The notes beneath the pieces were generated by a model that did not search any database, was not told where the DNA came from, and saw nothing but the letters and a program-made list of their open reading frames with translations. A stretch of 5,336 nt of DNA, taken from an uncultured Clostridia bacterium (GTDB lineage: Bacteria > Bacillota > Clostridia > Christensenellales > UBA1242). The translations under genes and the position numbers were made by a program. Location: positions 1 through 5,336 of the forward strand of contig CANQZB010000069.1 in NCBI GenBank assembly GCA_947628195.1, written 5' to 3'. This document shows positions 5,114-5,336 of this stretch, one piece after another; position 1 is the stretch's first letter, and each line of letters starts with the position of its first letter.

Positions 5114-5190
5114 CGCGGGGTAGAGCAGCACGGCAGCTCGTCGGGCTCATAACCCGAAGGTCACTGGTTCAAATCCAGTCCCCGCAACCA
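5114..5190 (+). tRNA. Initiator tRNA-fMet (CAT anticodon)
   Basis: A 77-nt cloverleaf with encoded CCA. It carries initiator hallmarks: an unpaired C1 opposite A72 at the top of the acceptor stem (GCGGGG pairs with CCCCGC inside it) and three consecutive G-C pairs in the anticodon stem (GGG/CCC around CTCATAA). The anticodon CAT is at 5148-5150 and the T-loop GGTTCAAATCC at 5166-5176. It is close to E. coli tRNA-fMet over most of its length. It is a single-gene unit with its own promoter and terminator. Confidence 0.98.
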
Positions 5191-5193
5191 AAT

Positions 5194-5231
5194 GCAACCT
5201 AAAACGAACCAAAGTTTTAGGTTGCTTTTTT
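5194..5231 (+). terminator. Strong intrinsic terminator after tRNA-fMet
   Basis: A perfect 12-bp stem, GCAACCTAAAAC (5194-5205) with GTTTTAGGTTGC (5214-5225), an 8-nt loop and six T (5226-5231). It begins four bases after the CCA end of the tRNA. Confidence 0.95.
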
Positions 5232-5254
5232 GTTATTATAATTTGTGGCGGTTT

Positions 5255-5336
5255 ATGCCGAGAAAGGTGCTTGACATGAGGTGGAATGGTAACATAATTT
5301 CAAAAAGGCAAAGGACAAACAGCATTCTGCTGGTTT
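5255..5336 (+). other. Unresolved start of a further unit, short open frame to the window edge
   Basis: The plus frame from ATG at 5255 is open to the end: it begins MPRKVLDMRWNG and I recognise nothing in it. Inner starts at GTG 5267 and ATG 5278 are possible; the last has AAGGTG six bases upstream. A minus-strand frame is open over much of the same stretch. G+C over 5241-5336 is about 42% (40 of 96 by my count), well above the adjacent intergenic DNA, which suggests a gene or structured RNA. A coding call is not justified from this much sequence. Confidence 0.25.
5271..5298 (+). promoter_or_regulatory. Possible promoter near the right edge
   Basis: TTGACA (5271-5276), a 16-bp spacer, and CATAAT (5293-5298). 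A transcript would start near 5305 and soon contain a small hairpin CAGCA-TTC-TGCTG (5320-5332). This reading competes with the short open frame that covers the same bases. Confidence 0.45.

Overview
The window looks like chromosomal DNA from a low-G+C, Gram-positive-type bacterium (Bacillota, probably an uncultured gut or host-associated lineage). The grounds are the very AT-rich intergenic DNA, strong AGGAGG-type ribosome binding sites, TTGACA/TATAAT promoters, a pth-mfd gene pair as in Bacilli and Clostridia, and a tRNA gene with encoded CCA. TGG is used for Trp and no in-frame TGA is needed, so the standard bacterial code applies. The species cannot be named from this sequence.

Layout. 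(1) 1-2176, minus strand: the first 725 codons of mfd, the transcription-repair coupling factor, cut off by the window edge. It overlaps by 22 bp the end of (2) pth, peptidyl-tRNA hydrolase, 2155-2685, minus. The pth promoter lies so close to its ATG that the message may be leaderless. (3) Diverging from it, 2885-3325 plus, is a 146-codon gene of unknown function with its own promoter, ribosome binding site and terminator. (4) 3405-3600 is a short region of terminators and an 86-bp tandem repeat derived from the 3' end of the next gene. (5) 3596-4840, minus: a COG0523/CobW-type metallochaperone GTPase with a His/acidic metal-binding loop. Its leader of about 150 nt carries two similar dyad elements. 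(6) 5114-5190, plus: initiator tRNA-fMet with promoter and strong terminator. (7) 5240-5336: the unresolved start of another unit, with a promoter-like sequence and a short open frame.

Most genes are housekeeping: Mfd for repair, Pth for translation recycling, and initiator tRNA for translation start. The COG0523 protein probably handles zinc or another transition metal. The parts that stand out are structural. The cobW tail occurs three times at an exact 86-bp period. The outermost copy differs mainly at third codon positions, which suggests descent from a lost paralogue. A hairpin starts at the first base after the cobW stop codon, and a degenerate duplication of similar length sits in the cobW leader. 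I see no CRISPR array, insertion sequence, phage gene, defence system or recognised riboswitch.
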